From Entamoeba invadens IP1 (Eukaryota; Evosea; Mastigamoebida; Endamoebidae): a stretch of 64,000 nucleotides of DNA. The notes under the pieces are model-generated. The model ran no database searches and was not told the DNA's origin. It was given only the letters and a program-made list of their open reading frames with translations. The translations under genes and the position numbers were made by a program. Shown here piece by piece: positions 32,060 through 41,916 of this stretch (position 1 is its first letter; each line of letters opens with the position of its first letter). Location of the stretch: NCBI RefSeq assembly GCF_000330505.1, contig NW_004191916.1, positions 70,477 through 134,476 of the forward strand, written 5' to 3'.

Positions 32060-34216
32060 ATGTCGAATCAGTCACTGTATTTGTACCCGTTTTGCCGTCC
32101 AACACCTTTGACACTTCCAAAGCATAATTATAACATTATTTTTGAAGAGCGTAGAAATGAGTTTAGAACGCAAGAAGACCTCCGCAGGAAGAAAATGGTG
32201 TTGATGCTAAACACCCCTGTCAAGGACGTGAGTCGGATGGAAAAGGTTAAAAGTGGGTTGTCCACTGCAATGGTGAATATATTGAAATCAGAGAGGTGTA
32301 GTGAGTGTAATAAAAGTATCAACAGTAACTTTGTGATGACTTGTGAGTGCTGTGACGCGATTCTATGTCAGGACTGTGTGCGCCAGAAGACACACAAAGA
32401 GCGAACATTTTCACTGTGTAAATATTGCGAGTTCATTTTTAGTACCGTGACCGACGAAATTGAGTTCAAACAACAAACTAAGGACGCCGAAGAGAATCCC
32501 GTGGTTATATTTCGAACACAAATTGTCAACACGTGTCTCTCTTTCATGGAGGAATACCTCACATTCCAGTTGTTCATGGACAAACTCCTTTCGATGGATG
32601 TTCCACGAGAAAAGGATGTCCAGAAATGTGAGGACAGTCTTAAAGTGGTCAAAGCCAAAACACAGAAAGTCCTCGACTTACAACATTTGGTCGACGTTTT
32701 TGATACTCCGAAGAAGCGGTCTGAGGCGACGGTGTCGTCGAATATAGTGCGGAGTATGAATTATTTCAAAAGAAATATACTGTTTGAGTCGATCAATAAG
32801 ATCAAAACGTTTGAGAAAGTGTTGGGACAGATCGATTCGGTGCTTGACATCGACCCAGAAGTACTATTCATGTCAAGTACAATGATTCCTTTGAAGGGCG
32901 GGATGTTAAAAGTGACATTAAGTTCGTACAGAAATATTCGAATCGTGGTGAATGGGATTAACACTAATTTCCAAGTTGATGGACATACTGTACTCTTTAA
33001 CATACCTCCACAATTTAGACCAGAAGAGTGTGTAGTCGACGTTAAAATATATCACAAAGAGAAGTTAGTTAATATTCCGGGGCCAATTTTATACTTCGAT
33101 ATCTCTCAAAAGGACGTTTTAGTGCAAAACAAGAAGACGGATGATGTTCTCCAAAAAGTCAAATTAATAGATGCCAAAAAGGAGAAGGACATCATCAAAG
33201 TGATATCGACAATAGGCAATAAACACAAAATACAAATAGTCGAGTGTGTGGAGGAAAGTGAGAGCGAAGAGTCTTCTGACAGTGATGAAGATGAAGTCTC
33301 TGTTTTTGAACGGAAAGATCAAAAAGGGGAGCAAAGAGAAACTTCACACCTCCAAGACCCTCCCAAAGAGCTTATTGAAAACAATGAAAAAATTCCTCAA
33401 ACAATTTTAAATGACATGAAAATGGAAAACACACCAAAAATGACTTTACGAGAGAAAGTTAAGAGTGTCCTTGAAAGTGACAAAAATGATGAGAAACAAG
33501 AGAAACCACAAGATAAAGATATTTGTACTATGACTCCCCTCCAGTCGAAAAAATTGGATGTACCACAAAATACGGAAACAGTCTCTACACTATCACTGGC
33601 ACAATCAACACCCACTAATATAACTACTACTAAAGACCAAAACAAACCACTGGTAGACGAGAAGAAGAGTAATATGACTATGTTCCGTAAAAGCAGAGTA
33701 TTCAAGTTGGCTGGTTCAAATGGCTTTGATTATTGCGACTCAACAACAACACCAACAGAGGAGAAAAGACGCAACACCACCTTCTCCTTATTCGACAAAA
33801 TTCACAAGGAAAATTCCGATGACAAACTGCCGAAGCAGAAAGTGGCGAAGAAGAAAATCGAGAATTTGGGAGAACTCAAATTCTCGGTACAAACCCCAAG
33901 CACGGTGAAGATCAAAACAACTGAAGGATTTGGTGAGGCTCTCCTTAGGATAGACTCCACCGTCGAAATAGAAACAATCACTCCACTCCAGTATTCTGCA
34001 AATGAAAGTGGGCTCTTCACCATCACTGGCAATGGATTTGGCGAGCAGCCTGTTGTATACATAGGTGACAAACAAATCGTGTGTTATGAAGAAATAACTC
34101 CAACAAAAATAGTCGGGTACTTGCCTTATTTCAAACTGAAGAAGAGTCTCGACGTCGTCGTCGAAAACGCTGATGGCGTGAAAAACTGTAAAAAGGCGGC
34201 AATAACGGTCTGCTGA
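32060..34216 (+). CDS. FYVE-like zinc finger protein with IPT/TIG domains
   Basis: This 718-residue protein has an eight-cysteine FYVE-like finger (C80, C83, C95, C98, C103, C106, C120, C123) without the RHHCR phosphoinositide motif. A helical region covers about residues 145-255. Residues about 275-350 look like an IPT/TIG-type immunoglobulin fold. The C-terminal residues about 635-718 are a clearer IPT/TIG domain (FTITGNGFGEQPVVYIG). Between them is a long acidic, Ser/Glu/Lys-rich linker (SESEESSDSDEDE). The N-terminal plan resembles Entamoeba FYVE/RhoGEF proteins with a shortened DH-like helix bundle, but I cannot confirm a DH domain. It is probably a membrane or cytoskeletal adaptor. Confidence 0.75.
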   Translation: MSNQSLYLYPFCRPTPLTLPKHNYNIIFEERRNEFRTQEDLRRKKMVLMLNTPVKDVSRMEKVKSGLSTAMVNILKSERCSECNKSINSNFVMTCECCDAILCQDCVRQKTHKERTFSLCKYCEFIFSTVTDEIEFKQQTKDAEENPVVIFRTQIVNTCLSFMEEYLTFQLFMDKLLSMDVPREKDVQKCEDSLKVVKAKTQKVLDLQHLVDVFDTPKKRSEATVSSNIVRSMNYFKRNILFESINKIKTFEKVLGQIDSVLDIDPEVLFMSSTMIPLKGGMLKVTLSSYRNIRIVVNGINTNFQVDGHTVLFNIPPQFRPEECVVDVKIYHKEKLVNIPGPILYFDISQKDVLVQNKKTDDVLQKVKLIDAKKEKDIIKVISTIGNKHKIQIVECVEESESEESSDSDEDEVSVFERKDQKGEQRETSHLQDPPKELIENNEKIPQTILNDMKMENTPKMTLREKVKSVLESDKNDEKQEKPQDKDICTMTPLQSKKLDVPQNTETVSTLSLAQSTPTNITTTKDQNKPLVDEKKSNMTMFRKSRVFKLAGSNGFDYCDSTTTPTEEKRRNTTFSLFDKIHKENSDDKLPKQKVAKKKIENLGELKFSVQTPSTVKIKTTEGFGEALLRIDSTVEIETITPLQYSANESGLFTITGNGFGEQPVVYIGDKQIVCYEEITPTKIVGYLPYFKLKKSLDVVVENADGVKNCKKAAITVC

Positions 34217-34450
34217 CATTCCTTACATTAAAGACGTTTAAAGTGCTCAAAGCTTAACACTTCTGTTCAAAGTCTGATGAGGTGGCATTCTATTTTTATA
34301 ATCAATTCTATACTATATTTTATTATTAAAACTACTATTACTAATCAGACCCGCTTACAATGTCATCCAGAAGAACAAATAGTAAAATAATAGTAATATA
34401 ACTATAAAGAATGGTAAATACCGAACCCTGAAATAAATTCACGACATCAC
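34217..34450. other. Spacer between convergent genes
   Basis: The 234-bp gap contains GTCTGAT and, about 70 bp on, ATCAGAC, a distant inverted pair. No gene is seen. Confidence 0.4.
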
Positions 34451-35437
34451 TTACTTCTTAGCGACCTTTCTGCCTGCGACCTTCTTTCCCTTAGCACCCT
34501 TCTTTGGGACTGGAGCAGTTCTCTTGAACTTGTGCTGAGTAGTTTCCTTCTTCTCACCTTCGACTTCAGCCTTCTCTTCCTTTTTAGCGACTGGCTTGTT
34601 CTGGTTGAGTTGTTTTGGTTCTTTAGTGGATTTGTTGAACTTTCCGAGTTTGGCCAATTTGAGCTTTCTAATTCTCTCGTTGACGGCCTTGATCAAAGGC
34701 TTCTTAATTCCTTGGTCGAGTGGTAAGTTGACCAATGTCTCAGTTCCTTTACCGATGATGAAGACGTTAGCAAGTCTAGTGGTGAAGATGGTACCATTGG
34801 CGTCCTTAATGTGGACAATTTCAAAGCTTCCTGGGTGGACTTCTCTCTTGACGACGACACCGATTCTTCCCATAGAGTTTCCTCCAATCAACATGGCTGT
34901 GTTTCCGACGTCGAACTTGACGAAATCGACGATCTTGTTGTTGACCAAATCAAGCTTGATGGTATCATTGGCTTGAATTTCTGGGTGTGGGTATCTGATG
35001 GTTCTTCCGTCGTGTGTGATGATGTATGGGATACCAAAAGTGCCGAGAGTTCTCTTCTCGACTTTGCACAACTTGATGGTGGATTGTTCTTTAGACAATG
35101 GGACAAGGCAGAATCTTCTCTTGGTGTTGTAGAGAAGTCTGAAGTACTCTTTGGTTCTTGGGATAGACAAGACGTCCATGAATCCAACAGGGAATCTTGA
35201 GTCAGTTCTCACCTTCCCGTCAATTTTCACGTTTCTGTTCTTCAAGATCATTTGGACTTCTCTTGCGTTCAAAGCATAGTGCAATCTGTTTCTCATGATC
35301 AAGATCAATGGAAGGCACTCCTTCATCCCGTGGGGTCCTCCAGATGGTTTTGGTGCAAATGTGCCTCCCAACTTGGACAACATCCAGTGGTGTGGTGCAT
35401 TAAGTCTTTTCAAGTGATGACGATCTCCACGAGCCAT
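34451..35437 (-). CDS. RPS4: 40S ribosomal protein S4 (eS4) with C-terminal extension
   Basis: The 328-residue protein begins [18 protein letters not shown], the classic eS4 start, and contains the S4 RNA-binding region (about 42-105), the central eS4 domain and a KOW segment near 175-205. It binds 18S rRNA in the small subunit. The usual length is about 263 residues. Here a tail of roughly 65 residues rich in Lys, Glu and Gln has been added ([14 protein letters not shown] and on). The ATG at 35437 was chosen because it starts the conserved N-terminus; the open frame extends upstream but only with non-ATG codons. Confidence 0.97.
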   Translation of the reverse strand: MARGDRHHLKRLNAPHHWMLSKLGGTFAPKPSGGPHGMKECLPLILIMRNRLHYALNAREVQMILKNRNVKIDGKVRTDSRFPVGFMDVLSIPRTKEYFRLLYNTKRRFCLVPLSKEQSTIKLCKVEKRTLGTFGIPYIITHDGRTIRYPHPEIQANDTIKLDLVNNKIVDFVKFDVGNTAMLIGGNSMGRIGVVVKREVHPGSFEIVHIKDANGTIFTTRLANVFIIGKGTETLVNLPLDQGIKKPLIKAVNERIRKLKLAKLGKFNKSTKEPKQLNQNKPVAKKEEKAEVEGEKKETTQHKFKRTAPVPKKGAKGKKVAGRKVAKK

Positions 35438-35460
35438 AGAGTGATTTCGCAAGTAGCAAA

Positions 35461-35473
35461 CTTTTCAGTTCAA
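35461..35473 (-). promoter_or_regulatory. GAAC element of the eS4 gene
   Basis: On the minus strand this reads TTGAACTGAAAAG, 23 bp before the ATG. The same 13 bases precede both copies of the duplicated gene. Confidence 0.6.
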
Positions 35474-35896
35474 CCCTAAATATCCTCTCTCCCAACTTTA
35501 CTTACCTTCTTTAGTTTGTATACTATCACTTATAGTTTATTTTTTTGTTTGAGCAAATTGACTATTTGGTCGATGGTAATGAATTTCCTTATTGCGTCTT
35601 TATTGAATTTTGTAAACCACTTTTATGGTTTCAATATAATTTAACAATAGTTTATTTACAGTTGACAATAATTGGTATTGATTACAATATTCATAAATAT
35701 GAAATGGAAATAACCCTAATACTTACCAAAAGTATTAATATGCCGTTCAAAATCCTTTGCTAAATAAAGATATTAAAAAAATAGTTAAATTATTATAATT
35801 TTTAATTGACTAGTTCTCATGAGCAATCCACGAGTTCAATGGACGTTTTAAAGGAAGTCAAACCCTGAAAAAAAAAGACCAAAAAAGAAAAGCAGA
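35474..35896. other. Divergent promoter region of eS4 and RRS1
   Basis: About 420 bp with no gene. TTCAATGGACGTTTTAAAGG at 35834-35853, about 45 bp before the RRS1 ATG, is a candidate regulatory box because close versions occur near 31979 and 55904. Confidence 0.45.
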
Positions 35897-36676
35897 ATGG
35901 AGACAGAAGAAGCGAAGCACTCCACGTACGAGTTAGATGTTGGTAATTTAATGGTGAGTAACACTGCGGATGTCGACGCTGAGGAGTATTCAAAGGACAA
36001 ATGGGCGTGTTTTAGTTCGATGTCACAGAAGGCAGCCAATGCCTTGATTCAGAACATTCGTTCTCGTGAAGACATCCACGACGGCAGTGATCCTTTTATG
36101 GCAAAAGTAGTTTCTCTAGATACTCCCGAGATGTTATTCCCACGCGAGAAGAAAGTCCCAGTCCCCAAGCCTCCCACAAAATGGGAGTTATTTGCCAAGC
36201 GCAAAGGTATAGTCAAGCCCAAAAGAAGTCAGAAAGTGTGGAATCAAGAGACTCATTCCTATGTCCCACGATTTGGAAAAGGTTCTACAAAGCAAATGAA
36301 AAAGGAAAATGAAGGCTGGATCGTCGAAGATAAAGCTGGTTTATCAGACAATCCTTTCGAAGGTGTCAATGAGAAGAAATTGAAGCAAGTGACCAAGCCC
36401 CGTAAAGGTCAAAAGCTTTCCAAAATGTTATCCAAAGTACAAATGACCCCCGGCTCCATCGGTCGGGATGGCTATATGAAAAGGAAAGATGCCGATCTTT
36501 TACTCAAAATCGCTCAAAGGTCTTCCGCCTCCTTAGGAAACTTCTCCAAGAACTTAAAGGGTGAGAAGATTCGCCCACGCAAGAGAAAGCTTAAAGAGTC
36601 CGACTTCACTGAAGGAAGTGACAAGTTAAGAAATGCCAGAGTCCTCGAGAGAATGACGAAGAAGCACAAAAAGTAA
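35897..36676 (+). CDS. RRS1: Ribosome biogenesis regulatory protein RRS1
   Basis: The 259-residue protein matches the RRS1 family. Its core motif FPREKKVPVPKPPTKWELFA (residues about 81-100) is followed by KRKGIVKPKRSQKVW and the PRFGKGS segment, as in yeast and animal RRS1. RRS1 works with RPF2 in the nucleolus to bring the 5S RNP (uL5, uL18, 5S rRNA) into the pre-60S particle. The C-terminus is strongly basic, ending MTKKHKK, consistent with nucleolar location. The ATG at 35897 is the first in frame. It is divergent from eS4, another ribosome gene. Confidence 0.94.
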   Translation: METEEAKHSTYELDVGNLMVSNTADVDAEEYSKDKWACFSSMSQKAANALIQNIRSREDIHDGSDPFMAKVVSLDTPEMLFPREKKVPVPKPPTKWELFAKRKGIVKPKRSQKVWNQETHSYVPRFGKGSTKQMKKENEGWIVEDKAGLSDNPFEGVNEKKLKQVTKPRKGQKLSKMLSKVQMTPGSIGRDGYMKRKDADLLLKIAQRSSASLGNFSKNLKGEKIRPRKRKLKESDFTEGSDKLRNARVLERMTKKHKK

Positions 36677-36697
36677 TTTGCTATTGATTGTTCTTAT

Positions 36698-36727
36698 TAT
36701 TATTAATATTAGTATTATTAATATTAG
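36698..36727. repeat. Two tandem copies of a 15-bp A+T repeat 3' of RRS1
   Basis: TATTATTAATATTAG occurs twice in tandem, with partial copies on both sides, 22 bp after the RRS1 stop and between convergent genes. The palindrome AGTATATATACT follows near 36793. Confidence 0.6.
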
Positions 36728-36833
36728 TATTATTAGTATCTAGTAGTTCCTTTTTAGTTATTTTAATTAAACTATACATTTAGTTTATTAAGAGTATATA
36801 TACTATAGAAAGAAAACTAAGAAACAAGTAGCA

Positions 36834-37562
36834 TTAAAACATGAAGACTTGTTGTTGAGGAGGGGGTTGATGCATGCCGACTTGGTCTTGCATAGTCATC
36901 ATCCCTTGTTGTTGCTGTTGCTCTTGTTGTTTTGTTTTGTTCAATTTGTTTTTCTTTGCCACTTCGATATATTTGTTCTTCTCTTCCGGTCCAAGTTTCT
37001 TCCACATCTCAGACAAGACAGACAGGACTTCTTTTCCTCCATACTTTGCAGACAATTCATCTCGATGTTCTTTACAGAAGAGTAAATAAGGATGACAGTC
37101 TTCTTTGATTTTGGCCTCTTTCTTCCTCTTCTTACCGATACTCTCTTCATCACCTAATACAGTGTTTTCCATGATGGCAGCTTTGTAAAAGAGTCGCGTC
37201 ACTTCGGCAGTCTCTTTCTTCCATCGCTTCTCCGCTTTCTTTTCAGCGCGTTCTAAATCGTAGCTCCGCTCTTTCACTAACTTACGGGTCTTCCACCGGA
37301 CATATATCTCTTGTGCGATTTCCTTTAAGTTCTCTTCATGACGATCGACGCGATGGTCGTCTTTCCGCTCGCCGCGTTTCTTCCGCTCTTTCTTTTGTTG
37401 CATGACGGGGGCTTTGGTCTCTACAAAGACTCCTTGTGGCTGCGGTTGACCGTAGATCTGTGGCATCCCCACCATATCATTCACTTGAAGTCGGCTCATC
37501 ATGCGGTTGGTTGGGTCCATTTTGGTTACGAATGCTTTTTCCCAGTTAATTAGGGCTTTCAT
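36834..37562 (-). CDS. HMG-box DNA-binding protein
   Basis: The 242-residue protein has a C-terminal HMG box at about residues 155-208 (CHPYLLFCKEH, LSEMWKKLGPEEKNKYIEVAKK), with the expected tryptophan and helix pattern. HMG boxes bend DNA and act in chromatin or transcription. The N-terminal 60 residues contain a short hydrophobic/Met-rich part, followed by a highly basic, predicted helical region (about 60-125). The tail is rich in Gln and Met (QQQQQG, PPPQQQ), typical of transcription regulators. The ATG at 37562 starts it. It converges on RRS1. Confidence 0.88.
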   Translation of the reverse strand: MKALINWEKAFVTKMDPTNRMMSRLQVNDMVGMPQIYGQPQPQGVFVETKAPVMQQKKERKKRGERKDDHRVDRHEENLKEIAQEIYVRWKTRKLVKERSYDLERAEKKAEKRWKKETAEVTRLFYKAAIMENTVLGDEESIGKKRKKEAKIKEDCHPYLLFCKEHRDELSAKYGGKEVLSVLSEMWKKLGPEEKNKYIEVAKKNKLNKTKQQEQQQQQGMMTMQDQVGMHQPPPQQQVFMF

Positions 37563-38420
37563 CCCCTTCTCTTTTCTCTTTTCTCTTTTTCAAAAGGGTT
37601 GGAACAAAACGGGCGATGGTTTGGGAACAAGTTGTCTTTTTTCGCTTCAAAAGTGTGAACTTCTATTTGATTTCTAATTCGTTTATTATTAAATTACTAT
37701 ATTTTTATTATATTAGAATCAGTTCCTATCAACCCTTGATTATTTTACTAGTAAGAGTTAGAAATTTACCTATTGAAACAAGTGCAGTATAGATTTTATA
37801 CTTTTAATTACTAGTTTGTGTAGTTTGTCAAAATTAATCACACCCGCTCAAAACTGTGATTTTTAAGTTGAGCTCTGTCATTTAATAAAATAATGAAATA
37901 TTGGGAATATCCCGTTTTGCTCGAGATTGTTAAGGCAAAATAGCATCGATTTATCCATTAAAAATACCCGTTCTATTTTTCTCTTTTTGTGGGTTATGTT
38001 AGTTCTTCTTTTACTATAAATTATTAATTTGTAAATTATACTTTTATTAATCTTAATTCCTCTCATTTATTATAATTTTCACATTTCAAATTAAGAGTTC
38101 TTCAAATCAATCTTCTATTTTTATTTTTTACCAAAAATTAAAAGTGTTATGTATTTTGTTTTTATTTAAACTATACTTTATAATTAATTTATATAATTCC
38201 CAAAAAACCGCATTAGGGTTTTTGATGATAAAATTATATAAAATGTCTTTACAACTTCGGGCGTTTTCCATGTGTTTCCTAAAAATCATCAAAAGATATT
38301 TTATATATATAATAATAAAAATATAATACTATGTACTATACTCAACGATTTGGAGTCTACAAGATACTAAACTACTCATATACTATACTAAACTAGAAAG
38401 GAACCAACAAAGAGACTTTC
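37563..38420. other. Spacer between the HMG-box and uL16 genes
   Basis: About 860 bp, A+T-rich. It holds the promoter of the HMG-box gene at its left and the 3' region of uL16 at its right. Short open stretches at 37878-38066 and 38144-38326 have noncoding composition. Confidence 0.5.
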
Positions 38421-39053
38421 TTAATTAACCTTTGGCAATGGACCCTTTGGGGTGACTAATCTGTAATAAGAACCGTCTGGGATGATTTTACCTTCTTCTC
38501 TGAGTTTTTGGAACTCTTCTTGTCTGTAAGGAGTGAACCCCCATTTGTTTGAGACAAGTAATTTTTGTCTGCCTGGGAATTTGTAGCAAGCGAGTCTGAA
38601 TGCCTTGATCATTGGCTCCAAGCATGCCTTCTTGCATCTTCCTGAGACTAAGATCTGATTGACTTTGACACGAGCGCATGTGCCATAAGACTTACCCCAA
38701 GCACCTCTCATACCGGTCTGCAGACGATCGGCACCAGCACACGAAAGCATCTTATTGATACGGAGAACGTGATATGGATGAATTCTAACTCTGACGTGAT
38801 AAGTATCTTTTCCAGCGTATTTCATGAGAGTTTTGTTGATCGAGACACGAGCAGCTTCCATGGCTTCAGATGAAATGTTTTCGTGTTCCAATCCAACAAT
38901 GTGGACACATGACGGAAACTCGTCGACACTCGCTTGTCTGTTTCCAATATCAAAAAGTCTGATACGTGGGTCGGGGACACCACGGCAGTATTTGGACTTT
39001 GGGTATGGATGCCCACGAGTCATTCTGTAACATCTTCCTGGTCTTCTTCCCAT
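38421..39053 (-). CDS. RPL10: 60S ribosomal protein L10 (uL16)
   Basis: The 210-residue protein is a full-length eukaryotic uL16/QM protein. It starts [20 protein letters not shown], and has the P-site loop region [20 protein letters not shown] (about residues 101-125) and the helix [20 protein letters not shown]. It sits near the peptidyl transferase centre and joins the 60S subunit late in the cytoplasm. The ATG at 39053 is supported by the conserved N-terminus. A GAACT box lies on the minus strand at 39068-39072, 15 bp upstream. Confidence 0.98.
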   Translation of the reverse strand: MGRRPGRCYRMTRGHPYPKSKYCRGVPDPRIRLFDIGNRQASVDEFPSCVHIVGLEHENISSEAMEAARVSINKTLMKYAGKDTYHVRVRIHPYHVLRINKMLSCAGADRLQTGMRGAWGKSYGTCARVKVNQILVSGRCKKACLEPMIKAFRLACYKFPGRQKLLVSNKWGFTPYRQEEFQKLREEGKIIPDGSYYRLVTPKGPLPKVN

Positions 39054-39067
39054 TGTGTGCTATTCGC

Positions 39068-39072
39068 AGTTC
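39068..39072 (-). promoter_or_regulatory. GAAC element of the uL16 gene
   Basis: GAACT on the minus strand, 14 bp before the uL16 ATG, in the position expected for the Entamoeba GAAC core element. Confidence 0.45.
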
Positions 39073-39204
39073 TAACCCTCTTTTTGTGAATCTATCTAGT
39101 CAATCCTTTTATTAATTCTTTTACTTATTTGTTTAGCTTTTGTCTTTCTTTCTTAATTACTAGAAAATACTATATTTATTCTATAATTATAGTATATACT
39201 ATTA

Positions 39205-39238
39205 TACTATACAATACAATATATTGTATTGTATAGTA
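39205..39238. repeat. Perfect 34-bp palindrome between the SH3 and uL16 genes
   Basis: Two 16-bp arms (TACTATACAATACAAT and its complement) surround AT, so the whole 34 bp is its own reverse complement. It lies 120 bp beyond the stop of the SH3 gene and about 150 bp upstream of the uL16 start. It could form a strong hairpin in the SH3 transcript. Confidence 0.75.
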
Positions 39239-39357
39239 ATAAAGTATTATATAGTAAGTCTTTAATTAAAATTACTGATCAGTACGCATTAGTTAATTAA
39301 CTATTTGAAAACAATAAAAAAATACACAATAACATTTTAACAACGAAAAAATGTTTT

Positions 39358-41520
39358 TCAAGACTTCTGGTACCCTCGAACGACTAAATCTAGACGTCGT
39401 CGCATAACTACTAACTCGTCGCGAACACTTTTGATCTTTTCTTCCATTTCTATTTTGATTAAGTCAAGTTTCTTTCCAGAGGAATCTTTTCGCAGTTTCT
39501 CATTCTCGACGGTGAGTATTTTAATGCGACTCTGCAGACCACAAACACGCTTCTCGACGTCTTTTCTTGAGACGTCGATTTCTATTTGTGTGACTGCGCC
39601 ATCACCTATCCCACTTTGTATCGCCTTGAGTTTATCACCTTCGACTCGCTCTTTCTTTTCCTCGAGTAAGGTCTTCTCAAGCTCGACAACACGATTTTTG
39701 AGTGTGGAAATCACTTCGTCTTCCTCAAGAAGAGGTGGCGCGTCTTTTTGTTTGTCTGCCTTTTGTTTCTTGAAACTCTCAATTTCCGTTTTTTGTGTTT
39801 GGACGGTTTGTTGGAGTGACGCGACGAGTGTGATGTCCTTCTCGTGTTGCTTTCGAATCTCGTCGACTTCACTCTTTTGTGAGTCGATAGTTTTCTGAAG
39901 GAAGTCCCTCTCGCGTTTAGTCTTCTCCAACTCCAATTTCAGTAATTCGTTCTCTTCGCGCAACTTCTCTTTCTCTTCGTCGATATAATCTTCTTCATAT
40001 GTTTCATTAATAGTCTGCATCCCACTCACAGTGTCTTGATGTTGTTCTATTGGGCACCACTTTAAGACATTAATTGGTTCTTTCTTCCCTTTGTTGAGTT
40101 CTTTAAGTTCATTTAACGGCTCTTCTTTTTGTTTGTCTATTTTTAAGGTATTGGCTTTCATTATAGTTTGTTTCTTCTCTTCATAAGCCTCTTTAGTATG
40201 ATCAACCTCACTCTTCTCTTTCCTCTTTCGTTGTGTAAAAAATCCTTTCCGTGGCGATTTCTCTTCTTTTCTCTCTAGAACAGTGCCTTGGGGCATCACT
40301 ATGACCGGTACATCTTTCTTCCTCGGCTTTGTTGTTGAGTTGATATGTGCGATGCCTTCGGTATACTCTTTTCTATACGGTTTAGTGAACTTTTGAATCT
40401 TCACAAAGCCTCTTGGGACAAAGCCTTCTACGCCAAGTCTTCTCCCAATGACCCAATTTTCATCTATTATTTTCACTACTATCCAAGCTTGTCCTTGTGT
40501 GACAGTAATTTCATTCTGATTTCTCGCTTCAAATGTTTTTTCAACTATCAAATAGTCTTGGCCATCTCTTATAGTCATTAAATTAGAAGTGGGAACTAGA
40601 CCAGTCTTCTCATGTTTATAACATAACGACATCCCATTTGTTTTGTTCGACAAGACGACTACAAATTGACTCTGTTTGACTGATAAAAGTCCAGAGGCTC
40701 CACCTACAAAGTCGTTTAAAGTAATTGCGGTGTCTTGTTTGATCTTTTTATCAGACTCACTTAACAATGAAAGATAACTAGACGGAAAGATGTATCTCTC
40801 TTCATTTACATACACTACTGCCCAACTCCCAACTACTCTCTCAATATAAAAGACATCGCCAGTGTGCGCAGATAACTCAAAATCATTTTTGGCTTCATAA
40901 TCAAACAAAACAATTCCTTCACTTTTGACCTCTTTGTGTATTCCTCCAATGACTTGACAATACTCTCCAGGAAAGTATCCAAATGAATTCTCTTTACGTC
41001 CATACCACCACATTCCCTCAAACGAAAGGACTTCGACTTTATCACCTGGGACTAATGAAAGTTCTTTTTCACTTCGTGGCTCATATGTGTACTTAATTGA
41101 GACAGTACATGGGATGTGTTGTGGTTTAATAACTTCTTTAGTTAGTGTAAAGTCTGTTGGATAATCTGCTGAAGTTATTGTCGTGAAATTTTGGGGTACA
41201 TACCCACAGTCGTACCCACGTAGACAATATAACCATCCAATTTTAACGCCTTTTTCTATAACAGTAAGCACTTCGCCAGCTTTTGCTTTCATACAAGTAC
41301 TATCTGCACTTGTAAAATCATAGTTCATAACTACCTTTTCTATAATGGGGATGTCAACAGTGGAGATGTGAAACAACCCACTTTGGTCATTCACTTCTCC
41401 TTTCCAAACGCCGCATGGGGTGCGTTCAATAACTTTGATTGATTCTCCCTCAAGGTATGAGAGTTTAATTGGTGAGGATGAGGTGATGCTATACTTTGCT
41501 TTAACTACAAGTTGGGACAT
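39358..41520 (-). CDS. Scaffold protein with six SH3-like domains and a C-terminal coiled coil
   Basis: The 720-residue protein contains six successive SH3-like modules at about residues 3-55, 62-115, 138-192, 200-255, 263-317 and 322-378. The third (ELSLVPGDKVEVL, GMWWYGR, GYFPGEY) and sixth (WVIGRRLGVEGFVP) are most typical. The first, second and fifth are diverged. SH3 domains bind proline-rich partners in actin and endocytic networks. A basic linker (about 385-500) leads to a long coiled coil (about 520-715), probably for dimerisation. The ATG at 41520 starts the first module directly. A GAACT box lies on the minus strand at 41541-41545. Confidence 0.88.
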   Translation of the reverse strand: MSQLVVKAKYSITSSSPIKLSYLEGESIKVIERTPCGVWKGEVNDQSGLFHISTVDIPIIEKVVMNYDFTSADSTCMKAKAGEVLTVIEKGVKIGWLYCLRGYDCGYVPQNFTTITSADYPTDFTLTKEVIKPQHIPCTVSIKYTYEPRSEKELSLVPGDKVEVLSFEGMWWYGRKENSFGYFPGEYCQVIGGIHKEVKSEGIVLFDYEAKNDFELSAHTGDVFYIERVVGSWAVVYVNEERYIFPSSYLSLLSESDKKIKQDTAITLNDFVGGASGLLSVKQSQFVVVLSNKTNGMSLCYKHEKTGLVPTSNLMTIRDGQDYLIVEKTFEARNQNEITVTQGQAWIVVKIIDENWVIGRRLGVEGFVPRGFVKIQKFTKPYRKEYTEGIAHINSTTKPRKKDVPVIVMPQGTVLERKEEKSPRKGFFTQRKRKEKSEVDHTKEAYEEKKQTIMKANTLKIDKQKEEPLNELKELNKGKKEPINVLKWCPIEQHQDTVSGMQTINETYEEDYIDEEKEKLREENELLKLELEKTKRERDFLQKTIDSQKSEVDEIRKQHEKDITLVASLQQTVQTQKTEIESFKKQKADKQKDAPPLLEEDEVISTLKNRVVELEKTLLEEKKERVEGDKLKAIQSGIGDGAVTQIEIDVSRKDVEKRVCGLQSRIKILTVENEKLRKDSSGKKLDLIKIEMEEKIKSVRDELVVMRRRLDLVVRGYQKS

Positions 41521-41916
41521 TTATTAATATTTTGAAATCTAGTTCTTTGTTTGAATCATTCTTCAAGTTTTTAAAGTCTAAAAAGAAGAAATATTGGAGA
41601 GGCAAAAAAAATTGAGTTCTTCCTCTATGGCGTTTTTGGTGAGAAAAACAATCAAAATATTGAGATAACTTAATGAGAAAATGTTGACTCGTGGTGAAAA
41701 GAATTGGAGTTTCTAGTATTTATTATAAAATTAAATTAATAAATTAATAAATTTAGTAAAATAACAACAACACAACATAATATAAATAATTATATTTATA
41801 TTATAATATCTAGTTAACAGAAAGTAATTTCCTTCATGTGAAAACAACAACTGTAAATAATACAGGTACAAGCTTAATCAACACCGCATATCTAATTATA
41901 CACAGACGTGATGTGT
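41521..41916. other. Spacer between two minus-strand genes
   Basis: About 400 bp. The part next to 41917 resembles the 3' flank of copy 1 only weakly (TCTGTGT and GATATG blocks), showing that the duplication once extended further. No gene is seen. Confidence 0.45.

Noticed and set aside
34217..34450. GTCTGAT...ATCAGAC inverted pair considered as a transposon
   Set aside because: The arms are only 7 bp, the spacing is about 70 bp, and there is no target duplication.
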